From Saposhnikovia divaricata (lineage: Eukaryota > Streptophyta > Magnoliopsida > Apiales > Apiaceae), in NCBI GenBank assembly GCA_036435485.1, contig CM071598.1, positions 102,050,501 to 102,114,500 of the forward strand: 64,000 nt of DNA. The letters are read 5' to 3'. Below are positions 53,615-64,000 of the stretch, one piece after another (the stretch's first letter is position 1; each line of letters starts with the position of its first letter). Under the pieces are notes generated by a model, which did no database searches, was not told where the DNA came from, and was given only the letters and a program-made list of their open reading frames with translations. A program made the translations under genes and the position numbers.

Positions 53615-56600
53615 TCCTTTCCCCCTTAATAGGATTCTGTCCTCAGAATCAATCTTAAGAAAACATAAAGACGGTATTACTCAACTATTACTCCTTCAAT
53701 TTCCATGTCATTTCTTTCATTCTAGAATTCCTTTATATCATTCCAAAGGGCTTGTCTTGTAAGCCCGCAAATTCGATCATAAACTTAAACCTTTGGTTTA
53801 TATGTCTCGTTAATTCTATACGCTCACCACTCGTAGCGGAACGTATATTCTACCAAAAATCGGACATGACCTATTCGTATAATGGACTATGCCCTGTACA
53901 TAACACCTCAATTACTACTCCAATCATCCATAAACAATTCATTCAAATGCAATACTATAATAAAACCCGCCTTGACCTGCGGCAACGTATAAACGAAGGA
54001 ATCTGCCTTGACTTGAAGTAAACACGTAAATAATTAAATCTTTAAAACAAAACTCAACCGACTAAAACAATTGATACCACTTCCACGCTTCTACTCATAA
54101 TTCAGGTTGCCCAGATAAAACTTTGGGAAAAAGAATATCAAGAAATCCCCCAATCATTCTTACTCCCCTTTCAACGTATAATGTTATTCGAGGAGTGAGT
54201 AACTGAGAAACTTCTATCCATCCTTAATCTTATTGTTTTACTGAATAACCTTTTCGAAACTAATAACCATTTACCTTGAAACAGATATATCTTATTCGCA
54301 ATACCAACTATCCCGGGGTCATTGCCCTTCAATACCATTCAAAATCAAACTTTCAGCCCAAATAAACTCCAACTCTAATATCTCCTAATATCAAAACTCG
54401 ACTTCCAAACCATTACTATACATGTCTTACAAATCGTTAAAAATTTAAACTCTACATACTATAATTCCCATATTTATCAATACTCATTGCCTTGAACCAT
54501 TTCATTCCTCTGCATTCATTCACTTCACCTTCTGCTTCCGTCAATTTTTGTTTGGTACTTCCTACTTTCCTCTATCAATTCATTCACAACAATCTAGACC
54601 TCTGGATCTTCCATCTATACCTTCCCAAATTCTTGGAACATTTCCTTGAACATTGTATGCCTATTTAATCTTTCCTGGTTCATCCGATTGCACTGACACT
54701 TGAGCGATTTTCGATCTCTTCGTTGACCCCTAAAAGCTCTCTTCACCTTTGTCCATTCATTTCTTGAGTTATAGTCTTGTCCACTGCTATAAATATCTTG
54801 GTAAAATCTTTGACAACCTTCGGTAATTCCTAGCTGGTCCTTCAAAATTTTTGATCTCTGCTAGCGTCTTAGGCCTTTCCCGATTCATTACTGCTTCTTC
54901 ACATAATTCACTTCGATCCTTTCTTCATATCCTGAAAATTATAATTCTTCCTATTCCAATACTCATACTTAGAAACCTTATGAGTGCTCTTTTTATATCC
55001 TTAAATATCTTACTAAGTCTTCCGATCTTGAATCCTCGAAACTGATTACATTCCTGGTTATAATTAATTATTCAACTTTATACCTCTGTCTGGTGATAAT
55101 CCTGGTAATTCATCAAGTCACAAATATGAGAAATCTTGACCACTGAAATCTGCTTCACTTTAATTATCTTCTAATCGATATCGCCCTCATATATAAAATA
55201 ACCTTAAAATTTTATCATAATAACCTCTTAGTCTGCGTAACCATTAAAACTCCTTTATCCACTTTCTGACTTGAAAGACAACTTACATATCTCTTGAAAA
55301 TTATAATTTCACCTTCTTATCCTCACACCTTGCCTGTAGTTCATAGTTAACTATACAATTTAATCACATCTCACACCTAATTCTTTTAATTGCATCACTT
55401 TCGTCTTCTTAACAACATCCTTTATAATCATCATGAATTCTAGGTTCTAATTCTGTCCCTTCTTACCATACTACTCCTTCCATTTCCTACAACTTCCCAT
55501 ATTTATAATAGTACAATAGTAATATACTTTTTCTCGAATTCTTACCTTTGACAATGGGGGTCCTGTTGGTCTTAGTAACTTATCTCCTGCAGGTAGCTAT
55601 CTCGCCTCATTATCCTGGTCTTCAATATCTTCTAGATCCTACACTCCTTCCTGGCCAAACCTCACATCTTCTGTTAAAACCATTCTTAAAAATTTTTCTG
55701 GTTCCCTTTATTCTTTTTCTTACCGTCTCGTTCCATCTGCGTAAATTCACTCTTACTCTTAATATTAATGATCTTCTGACTATATTCGCACAAGTTGTTA
55801 ACTCCACACAATCACTTTACTTCTTATCCAAACCTTCAATTCTTGCTAAAATTCCTTACAAACAAACTGTACCACTCTACCTTGTCTTGCTCAAGTTATC
55901 CTGTTCCGTCTCTAAACTTGTATATCTGACAATTTATCTCAACATCCAAATTCTTGTAATATTTCATCTACTGTATCCACAGTGAAAATATATAATAAAC
56001 AAGTGTTCTTCAACAATTCTTCCTTCACGATAACTATCACATAACAATTATATCATTCATCACTCTATTTTCGACTTTAACATAATTATCATTTCATGTC
56101 CTTATTAGCTATTCCTCAACCATAATCAGTTTCTCCGCATTATCGAACCTTGTATGTGTGTTGTCAATCCACTGATTAATCTAACTTGATATTCAATCTC
56201 TGCTTTAACCTCAAATCTCAAACCTGCTCATCCAATTTTCCTTCGACGTAAATGTAGCTTGGACAACTCAAAATTTCATCAGCTTCATTTTTACTGCTCT
56301 CAATCATCGAAAAATTTTAGAAATCACAAAGGTTTATAATGGAAGGGATCAACAGAATAGACAGGTTTTAACATATATGAATATAGTTTTGTTTGAAAAA
56401 GGATTTAACCGAGAGATCAATATGATCATTGAACTGTTTTCAGGTTGCATTTGTCACTTAGGTCCACCGACATAGTACAAAAAGGTGGCCAGCCTTCAGT
56501 ACTTTCATGACAAACACAATCAGTGGCGTCCCACCAGACTCTTATCACATAGATAAGATGTCCCTGAATCCCCTACATACATAGGGTTGTTCATCCCAGT

Positions 56601-57277
56601 TAGAATAAAGAAGGTTAAGTATTCAGAGAGAAACAAAAAGAATTCAAGGGTCTCAATAATTTTATATGCGTCATGTTGAATCAAGTGATCCCCTGGAAAA
56701 TAGAGGTATCTCTGAAAAATAAGAATGCGTTTAAATAAATCTGAAAAATTCGTCATCAATTGAAGTATAATTGATTACCAAAGGTGATGAAGTATTATCA
56801 AAATAAGAAGAAACAGAAAGAAAGGTTTAATCTCCTTAATCAATAAATTAAATGAAATCAATGACTGGTAATGAATAACCACGCCATTCCTCCAACCTAT
56901 GCCAGGAATCGCATTTCGCATCTTGTTTACCGTCCTTACGCACTTTCTATCTCATTCACGTAGTAACTAAAGTTGCAAAAGAAATTCTAGAACATACACG
57001 AAGGTCTACACATCGCATCCTCCAAGCTGGTAACTCCGGTCGTCTATTTAACGTAGGCGGCGCCGAATCAACTGCCTCGTCCAAAGTTGTACCTTCGAAT
57101 GAATCGAATTCTGGCTCGCGCGATATGTCGAAATACTAACTAACGTCGCATCCGTTATCCTAATATCCTAAGGCAAATCTTATCCTAAATCGTTCCATCT
57201 AATGTCCCACTTAAATACGTATACCTAATCATCCTAATTTGTTTCAGTGACCATAACCTGTCGCTCTGATACCAACC
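53615..57277 (-). pseudogene. Element C internal region, copy 2: decayed Tekay pol
   Basis: Same length as copy 1 (3,663 bp) and nearly identical. I noticed about eight base differences, for example in the polypurine tract region (cctttccccc here, ccattccccc in copy 1) and at the positions matching 46109, 46445, 46600 and 47660. The primer site is at 57263-57274. Confidence 0.75.
57263..57274 (-). other. Primer binding site, element C internal copy 2
   Basis: Minus strand TGGTATCAGAGC, three bases from the LTR edge at 57278. Confidence 0.92.
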
Positions 57278-60200
57278 TGTAACGCCCCAACTTTCCAATA
57301 TTGAAAAATATACTTTTTATAATTAAATGGTCTTTGATACAGGGGAATTTTAGAAAATTTCGACATGAAGTATTTGTAAATCGGACTATCCACCTGTATT
57401 ACAACCCAAACCAAAATTTCAATCAACTTACAAATAAAACTTAATACTCCAACGATTCCTCACCGAGGATCGCTTCCAGGTTATGGTATGAAACAAGAAT
57501 CTATACTACAATAATCATTACAACTTCTATCTCAAAGTCAAATTTCAAACCTTTATACCTTCTAAACCATAACGCAAGCCAATTTAGCATATGCCCGCTG
57601 GCTCTTTATCTAGCTTCTAAAGAATGCCTCATCGCTCCCATATGACTTATAATGCGCAGGTATCCAACTCTTTAACCCTAACTGAAAGAGAAGGTAAAAC
57701 AAGCAAGAGTGAGCCAAAGAACGCTCAGCAAGTATATATATAGTGATAGCAATATCAACAACAATAATAAGTTCTGAAAATCAGGTAGAATTATCATATG
57801 CTTTGAAAAGTATCAACTAAATCAAATATCTTTATTATCACGAAGGACCAACATTGCTTCACTGGAATGGGGTGTATCACAATAAGAACCGATAAAAGTT
57901 CTGATAGGGAATAATAATCAACAATTTAAATGCTCAAAAGCTACAGGGATATGCCATTTATTTAAATCAGGAAATGGAATAGAATTGGACTATTATGCAT
58001 TTTATAAAAAAAAACATCAATAAGGTTAGGCTGCTGATCAGTCACGCACTAACCCCGGACAAACGCACACAGCAATGTCCTTAATTGGATCCATGGCACA
58101 CATTGGCCTTAATTATTTCTGACCTTCACGGTCCGACCTTCACGGTCCACATTTTAAAAAAAAACAACAGTCCAATCCTATAACTGACTACCAGGTGTCG
58201 GAACAATCGACCACCTCAATCCGCCAAACACCCTGGAAACTCACGTTCCAGGTCAACAACTCAAATCTCAAAAAGAAGTGAGGTCTAACAATTTCTGACC
58301 TAGATATCGACAAGTTCGATATATAAGGGTATTGGTTCAGATTATATTACCAAAAGAATTAACAAGCTCAATTTGTATGATTTGGGACAGGATACACAGA
58401 TATTCATACTTATCAAAATTTAAATGGAGAATAATTTCAACAACAGGTCTGACTGATATAAAGTTCAAGTTATGATAAGCATGGTTCACTTGAAAGATAA
58501 GTAAAATGGTTTACTTGCAAAAATAATTACCGGATGATCAATGTCAAATTAGTATGAAGAACACATTCCTTGAAAGAATATTTATTGAGGGAAAATCATA
58601 AATCTTATTCAGGAATTATATTAAAAGATTTTTCTAAAGTCTTAAGTCTTGGATTTCCTCTGTTTTAAAAAAAAAATATCATTTCATTACTTTTAAAGAA
58701 GATAAAGTAGTACCTGACTGGGAAATCCGGTAAAATACCACGAAATAGAATATTAATAAAACTGAGGAATATTTGTATAAAATAATCTCAAAAGAGTCAA
58801 CACCTGAACGATAGGTATTGAGGAATCCGATAAAATATCAAGTATTGAAACATTAATAAAGATTTGAATTAATTATTTAAAAGAAATATTATTTAAAATA
58901 ATTATAAAAAAAATCAACACCTGAACGATAGGTGGAGAGAATCAACACTGGTAAGATAGTTTGAAAATAACTTTGAATACTAGTTGAGAGAAAATACCAC
59001 TTGTAACAAAAGTAAGGGGTATAGACCCTAGCGAAATGATTTGGAAGAAAACTTCACAATTAATAAGGACAGGTCCATATCATTCCAATAAATATGAAAA
59101 GTATAAAGCTTGCAAGAAAGGATTTGAAAGAACATATAAATACAACATAAGGGTTCACATCACTTGAACGATAAGTGAGGGATAGTAAACTTGCCTCAAT
59201 ACACGCAGTTTCCATTTCCATTTCTCAATTCTTTACTCATTGTACATCTGTCTCTATTCTTATTCGTTAGCCTTTACTCGATCATACTTTCATCTTTCTT
59301 TCATTTCTTATCAACTGCTATGCGAGCACATGCACCAACTCCGATAATTGTTCCATTCCTCAGGATTCCCTCTACATTTGCGCTGGCTCTTAGTCGGCGT
59401 CTTATTCGTACCTATAGAAAGGTAAAGTACTATTTTAGTACGCTTATAACCATAACCGTCTAACTCTGTTCTACCCGAACGCGTCCTGATACGATTTACA
59501 ATTAACACATATAGTTCATATTAATCATATTCTTAAAATAATAATATATAACCATATAAACCACATAGTACCTTAATTAACAAATAGCTCATGGCTACTT
59601 ACTATAAGAATTAGAAAATAAGCTTACGAAAAATTTTAGGCAACACCCCCTTTATAATAGGACCTAACCTGTCGAATTTACAATCGACCTGATTAACAAT
59701 CAATCAATTTCAAAATCGTATATCAACTTTAAGTTATAAGTACGACTTACGACTACTACTCAAATACAATACGGCATATCACACTAATATCCGAAAATCA
59801 ACATATAGCTATATTCAATTCACCTAATTTAACAACATTGATCATATAAATTCATTCACCATGCCTTGAGACTTTTACAGAGGGACCTCGGAATAAAATT
59901 ATCCATATATGAAATTCCAGTTCGTGACTTCCATAACATTTAACTAATAATCCTTTAGACCAAGTCATTACTACCACAACAGTTCCTTTCATCGAATTCA
60001 TTTATCACTCTTATTTTCATACCCAATCACTCCACTCTATCCAATGTCCGATTACTACTGCCCCCAAAACATATACACATATGTTCGCCTCCCTTTCCCT
60101 TGGTCAGTCCCCTTTTTCTGGCTTCATTGTACTCGAATTACTACCTACAAGTAGTATATATCAGACCAAGCATTAACGCAACAGCATACCATTGACAATC

Positions 60201-61817
60201 CACGCATACACCCATCAATCATACTCACACGTTGCTTACACACACTTGCACAACCTCGAAACACATACTCTACAAACATAATTACTCACTGTAACAGCAC
60301 AATCGACACACAGCAACAACAATTGAGGGCCAAAACAGGGGAGGGAACCCAGCTTAACTACCTCTACAAGTTATACACAGAACACACCATACCCTACACA
60401 AGCACTCTGCAACACACAGGACACGCCTAGCTTCACCAGTCACCTACCATCTACGCACAGCCTTTAGCGCGCACACCCATCTTCATCTTCAAATATTACA
60501 GCCCCAAAACAACATACCACATCCCTGACTCACACACCAAACAATCTTATTTTCTCCATCTCAAAACCTTTCTCAACCCCTTAACTCTGCACACCAAATT
60601 CGAGCACACACAGCAGCACAGTATAACACCACAACATCACTCCTAAACATCAACTCAAATCAACCCCAAAATCCCCCAAACTCATTTCGGTTACACTGAA
60701 TGCGAACTACACACACCCAGTAGCTTCCTGGCCCAAACAACATCTCAGTAGTGACAAACAGTTCGAAATCGAACTCATACAAAATAAAAGAATAGAAGAA
60801 TTGCAGGGGTATTTCATACTTAATCCCACAATCGGCATCACCCACATACACACTATCTATATATATACACACGCACACCCACACGCTGCTTGACCTATAA
60901 ACACGAACTACCCAGCTGCTACCACACCCTCGAACACCATGTTTACACACGCACACATCGATTTCGCGCACACACAGACATACCAGTTGAATACAACACA
61001 CCAGCAACACGCACGAGCTCTATATACATACCCGCTCACCCTGCGCCAACAGAGGGGAGAGTCACAGATGGGGAACAAATTCGACTCTATGGTAAGAATC
61101 AACAGAGATTTAAACTTACAAGGGTGAGGGAGGTTCACAGGAGGGAGAGAACGAGAGATTTTGAGAGAGTTTTGGAGAGAGATGTAGAACATTCGAGAGA
61201 AAACCAAAGTCGGGACTGATTTGGGGACAGGGGAATTAGGGATTTAAAAGGGAATGAGTTTATTTTAGAATTTCTAATAAATTTCTATTTAAACAATTAA
61301 ATATATTACCTGGTATAATTGAAAATAAATGGGTAATATTTAGGAAAAATCTCAATATCATTTTTAAAATGTAGAAAATAGAATTATCTACCTCCCCATA
61401 TTTTTAAAATATTTTTACGATCAAAAATGAATTACATATGAATTTTACAAGTTTTGATCCTTTAAATACAATAAAACTCTTAAAATCATTTTAAAATACA
61501 TAAACACCCAAAATAATTCACCCCATAATTTTAAAAACTAAACAATTATACATAGATAATATTACAAAAGATTTCATGATTTTTAATAACTCCGATGATT
61601 TCATAATTATTTCAAAGACCAATAATGCATAATTTAAATATATTTTAATCATAAAATTTAAATAAAAAAAACGGACCCACATCTCACATATACATCGCCA
61701 TATAAGCACATAAATATGATGTCACATATATTCAATCTAAGATAATTCACCTCATATAATTCACATTTAACATTAAATAATAATTATTATAATTACGAAA
61801 TTTTCTAGGGCGTTATA
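57278..61817 (-). repeat. Element C LTR, copy 3
   Basis: 4,540 bp. It shares with copy 2, against copy 1, the bases aaaatttcaatc near 57415, the A-run near 58010, ggcacac near 58095 and cgatcaaaaa near 61417. It ends TTATA followed by the right GCTAG. Confidence 0.93.
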
Positions 61818-61822
61818 GCTAG

Positions 61823-62950
61823 CCGATATGGGGCTTTCGAAATTGGGGCCGTACCCGGAAATAAGTCTATAGCGAACTCGATGTCTCTATCAGGTGGTAG
61901 TCCGGAAAGATCATCCGGAAATACGTCCGCGAACTCATTAACGACAGGGATTTCCTGTAGGTTTGGTGCCTCCTTCTTGGTATCCTTCACATAGGCTAAA
62001 TAGGCTTCGCATCTTTTACGTAACAGCCTCTTAGCTTGAATCATAGTCAGGAACTTTTGGTTTTGCCGTTTCCCACTAAACACTACTTTCTCGTCCCCTG
62101 GCAGTCTCAAACTTACTTTCTTCTTGACACAATCAATCTGGGCTCCGTGGGTTGTTAACCAATCCATACCTACTATTACGTCAAACTCCCCTAGTTTAAA
62201 AGGTACTAAGTCTACCCGAAAGTGTCGCCCTTCTATTTCTAGGTCACAACCTGGACATACTTGGCTAACGGGAATAATTTCATGATTAGCTATCTCTATT
62301 TGCAATCTGTCCTTCAATGGTTCTGTCTTAAGGCCTAACTGACATACAAAATCTAGAGATATGAAAGACTTGGTAGCTCCCGAATCAAATAAAACATTTG
62401 CCTTAACTGAGTTGAGTAGTAGAGTACCTGCAATCACATTCGTGTTCCTCACGGCATCCTGCACCGTCATGTTAAAAGTTCTTGCAGTAGGGGCCTTGTT
62501 AGAAGCAGTTCCACTCACTCTTGATGCAGCTGGCCCGGAGGACATACATTCCCTCATTCGGTGCCCTGGTTTCCCACACTTGAAGCAATTACCTCCGGCA
62601 CTGGTGTTGTTACTAGTTCCTCGACAGGCGTTAGCATAGTGTCCTATCAGCCCACACTTGGAGCACTTCACATCTTGCAGGTTACACACGCCCGCATGTT
62701 TCCTTCCACATTTATTACATTCTGGGGGTTGGGCTCGGGATGGGGTAGAGTAAGACGATCCCTGTGGTCGGCCGCTCTGGCCCACACTCCAACTTTCAGC
62801 TCTCTTGGTTCCAAAGTTTCCGCTGGGTTGGGACATCGTTCCTCGCTTAAATTTGCTCGGAAAGCTCCCACCCGCAGAGTTTCCCTTTCGACTATCAAAC
62901 TTCCTCTTCTTTCCTTCCCTCTCCTTCTGCATCTGTTCACTCCCAGCCTC
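61823..62950 (-). pseudogene. gag-pol: Element B Gag C-terminal part and protease, truncated at both ends by insertions
   Basis: From the right: basic linker KEREGKKRKFDSRKG, zinc knuckles (CNKCGRKHAGVC, CSKCGLIGHYANAC, CFKCGKPGHRMREC), a protease with NVLFDSGATKSFISLDF and GEFDVIVGMDWLTTHGAQ, then the linker up to the RT, where element C is inserted. Once C and one GCTAG are removed the frame runs on at 40864. At the right end the frame meets a stop (about 62953) where the sequence stops resembling Gag. Confidence 0.9.
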
Positions 62951-64000
62951 CTATTTGCACTAAATCACGCAAGCGTACGTGGTCACAAGTAATATATAAG
63001 GTTAAGTCCAAATTCGTTCCCACAGGGATCAGGTTATGGTTCTTTTCAGTAAATGCACCTATTCAACAATGTATGATCTTAATTCACTGCTAAGACAAGT
63101 AATTAATTGAGATTTTATTTAACTAAATTTAACTAATATGCAATTTAAGAATTAACTAGCTAATGAGATCTAAAATCAAATTACTTATATGGGAATAAAC
63201 ATGGAATTCTAACTTCATTATCTACTTCACTTAGAGTCGCAGCCTTTAATCAATACATGTGATGGTTTTGATATCTGATCGGACAACACGAAATAAGTAA
63301 AAGCTACCTCTCGGTATACTAATACCAAACTACGCATGCATCCACAAAAGAGATAGAAGATGGGTAGACACCAATTATGTTTAGACCCTATATCTCTATA
63401 GAATTTGAAAACATAAAGGTTTAAGCACAAGTTATCCACTTAGATCACATAGGGCAGCATAATATCTCTATTTACGCCACAAATCATGATGTTAAAACAT
63501 CAACCTATCCTATGCTAGCATGGCAAGTTCTAAATCTCAAGATCCACTCTCGTTTAGCAAGAGATTAACAAATTAGATGTTCGCGACGCATCTAAATACA
63601 TGCAACACAACCATACGAGGATATCAAGAATTCACCACACATAAATCTTTAAAGCATATAAACTACTAAGCTACATAGATAACTCCGTTAGAATCCCATG
63701 ACAACGATTAGCTCATAATTGAACCGTTCATCGTCATGGGATTTGATGAAAACATGATATAAAACAAGATATGAATAAAAGAAGTAATTATATTAATAAA
63801 CAAAGAGTTAAGAAAACAAATCTATAATCCAGAATAACACAAAGGCTGAAGTAGATCTAGATCCGTTGCTTGTCACTAGCGTTGAATCCTTCTCTCCTTT
63901 TCCCCCTTGCAGATCTAAGCTATGTTACAATAATAATAACTAATAATATGTCTATCTCTATTACAATGGTATGATGTGTTTATATAGGCACTACAAGTCT
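62951..64000. other. Unidentified sequence, probably another insertion in Gag of element B
   Basis: The break is near 62,950. The following stretch with gcgtacgtggtcacaagtaa and ttcgttcccacagggatcag looks like a dispersed plant repeat I have met in intergenic DNA, but I cannot name it. There is a short inverted repeat cccatgac...gtcatggg at 63,697-63,740, and TTTATATAGG near the right edge (63,980) that could be a promoter. No coding sequence is supported. Confidence 0.4.

Larger units (their letters stand above)
40870..61817 (-). mobile_element. Element C: non-autonomous Tekay-like retrotransposon as a three-LTR tandem array
   Basis: Three LTRs (40870-45409, 49073-53614, 57278-61817) alternate with two internal regions of 3,663 bp each. 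The repeat period is 8,203-8,205 bp. Only the outer ends carry a target duplication (GCTAG), so the array grew after a single insertion, most likely by unequal exchange between LTRs or between sister copies. The internal regions have a primer site and polypurine tract but only decayed pol, so the family depended on proteins from elsewhere. It interrupts the element B polyprotein between protease and RT. Confidence 0.92.
33671..62950 (-). mobile_element. Element B: Tekay-type chromovirus, broken by an LTR-PBS fragment and by element C
   Basis: Minus-strand order: gag-protease (62950-61823), then after removal of element C RT, RNase H and integrase (40864-39179), an 857-bp insert, and the integrase end with chromodomain (38321-37244), polypurine tract and 3' LTR (37210-33671). 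The 5' LTR and Gag start are outside the window, beyond another insertion near 62,950. The LTR has TG...CA termini and differs from those of A and C, so B is a separate family of the same clade. Confidence 0.9.

Noticed and set aside
40870..61817. Segmental duplication of host DNA (8.2-kb tandem)
   Set aside because: The repeated unit is bounded by LTR edges with primer sites and polypurine tracts, and the whole has a single target duplication.

Overview
This window is intergenic DNA from a large-genome flowering plant, almost certainly a eudicot. It consists almost entirely of transposable elements nested inside one another, and I see no complete host gene, rRNA, tRNA or CRISPR. Plant origin is shown by Tekay-type chromovirus polyproteins, a Tat-lineage Ty3/gypsy element with a second RNase H, Sirevirus-type Ty1/copia remains with multiplied polypurine tracts, a CACTA DNA transposon, and captured fragments of plant genes with plant-like introns. 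The sequence does not let me name the species.

Layout, left half (1-33,455). A LINE (L1-type) reverse transcriptase fragment (32,925-33,455, minus) was hit by an old Tat element D (minus, 5' LTR 32,594-32,924, running left past 6,051). D was later broken twice. A Sirevirus-like element (plus, 3' part 2,471-6,050) sits in its 3' region and was itself hit by a minus-strand copia element (LTR plus gag, 1-2,470). A CACTA transposon (13,639-32,362, 3-bp target duplication ACC) sits in its gag and was hit by a very young Tekay element A (19,444-32,293, two 3,500-bp LTRs that look almost identical). Between D's pol and its missing 3' LTR lies an intron-containing antisense gene (6,198-7,382, plus). 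The CACTA element carries no visible transposase, but it does carry exon-intron fragments of a SAM-type mitochondrial carrier, a SEC14/SFH lipid-transfer protein and an ankyrin protein.

Layout, right half (33,671-64,000). A second Tekay-type element B (minus, 3' LTR 33,671-37,210) is interrupted by an 857-bp piece of its own LTR and primer binding site (38,322-39,178). It is also interrupted by element C (40,870-61,817, 5-bp duplication GCTAG). C is a three-LTR/two-internal tandem array (LTR-int-LTR-int-LTR, period about 8.2 kb) whose internal regions hold only decayed pol. B's gag resumes at 61,823 and is cut near 62,950 by a further unidentified sequence that runs off the window.

How the parts work together. 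Elements A and B encode the usual chromovirus gag-protease-RT-RNase H-integrase-chromodomain chain. Non-autonomous C has a tRNA-iMet primer site, polypurine tract and LTR blocks like those of A, so it was probably moved in trans by a Tekay element. Open reading frames continue across the CACTA and C insertions once the insertion and one target duplication are removed, so those two nesting steps are well supported. The most unusual points are the gene-capturing CACTA, the antisense gene of D, a small leader reading frame with splice-site-like blocks in the Tekay LTRs, the triple-LTR array, and the LTR-PBS fragment inside B's integrase.
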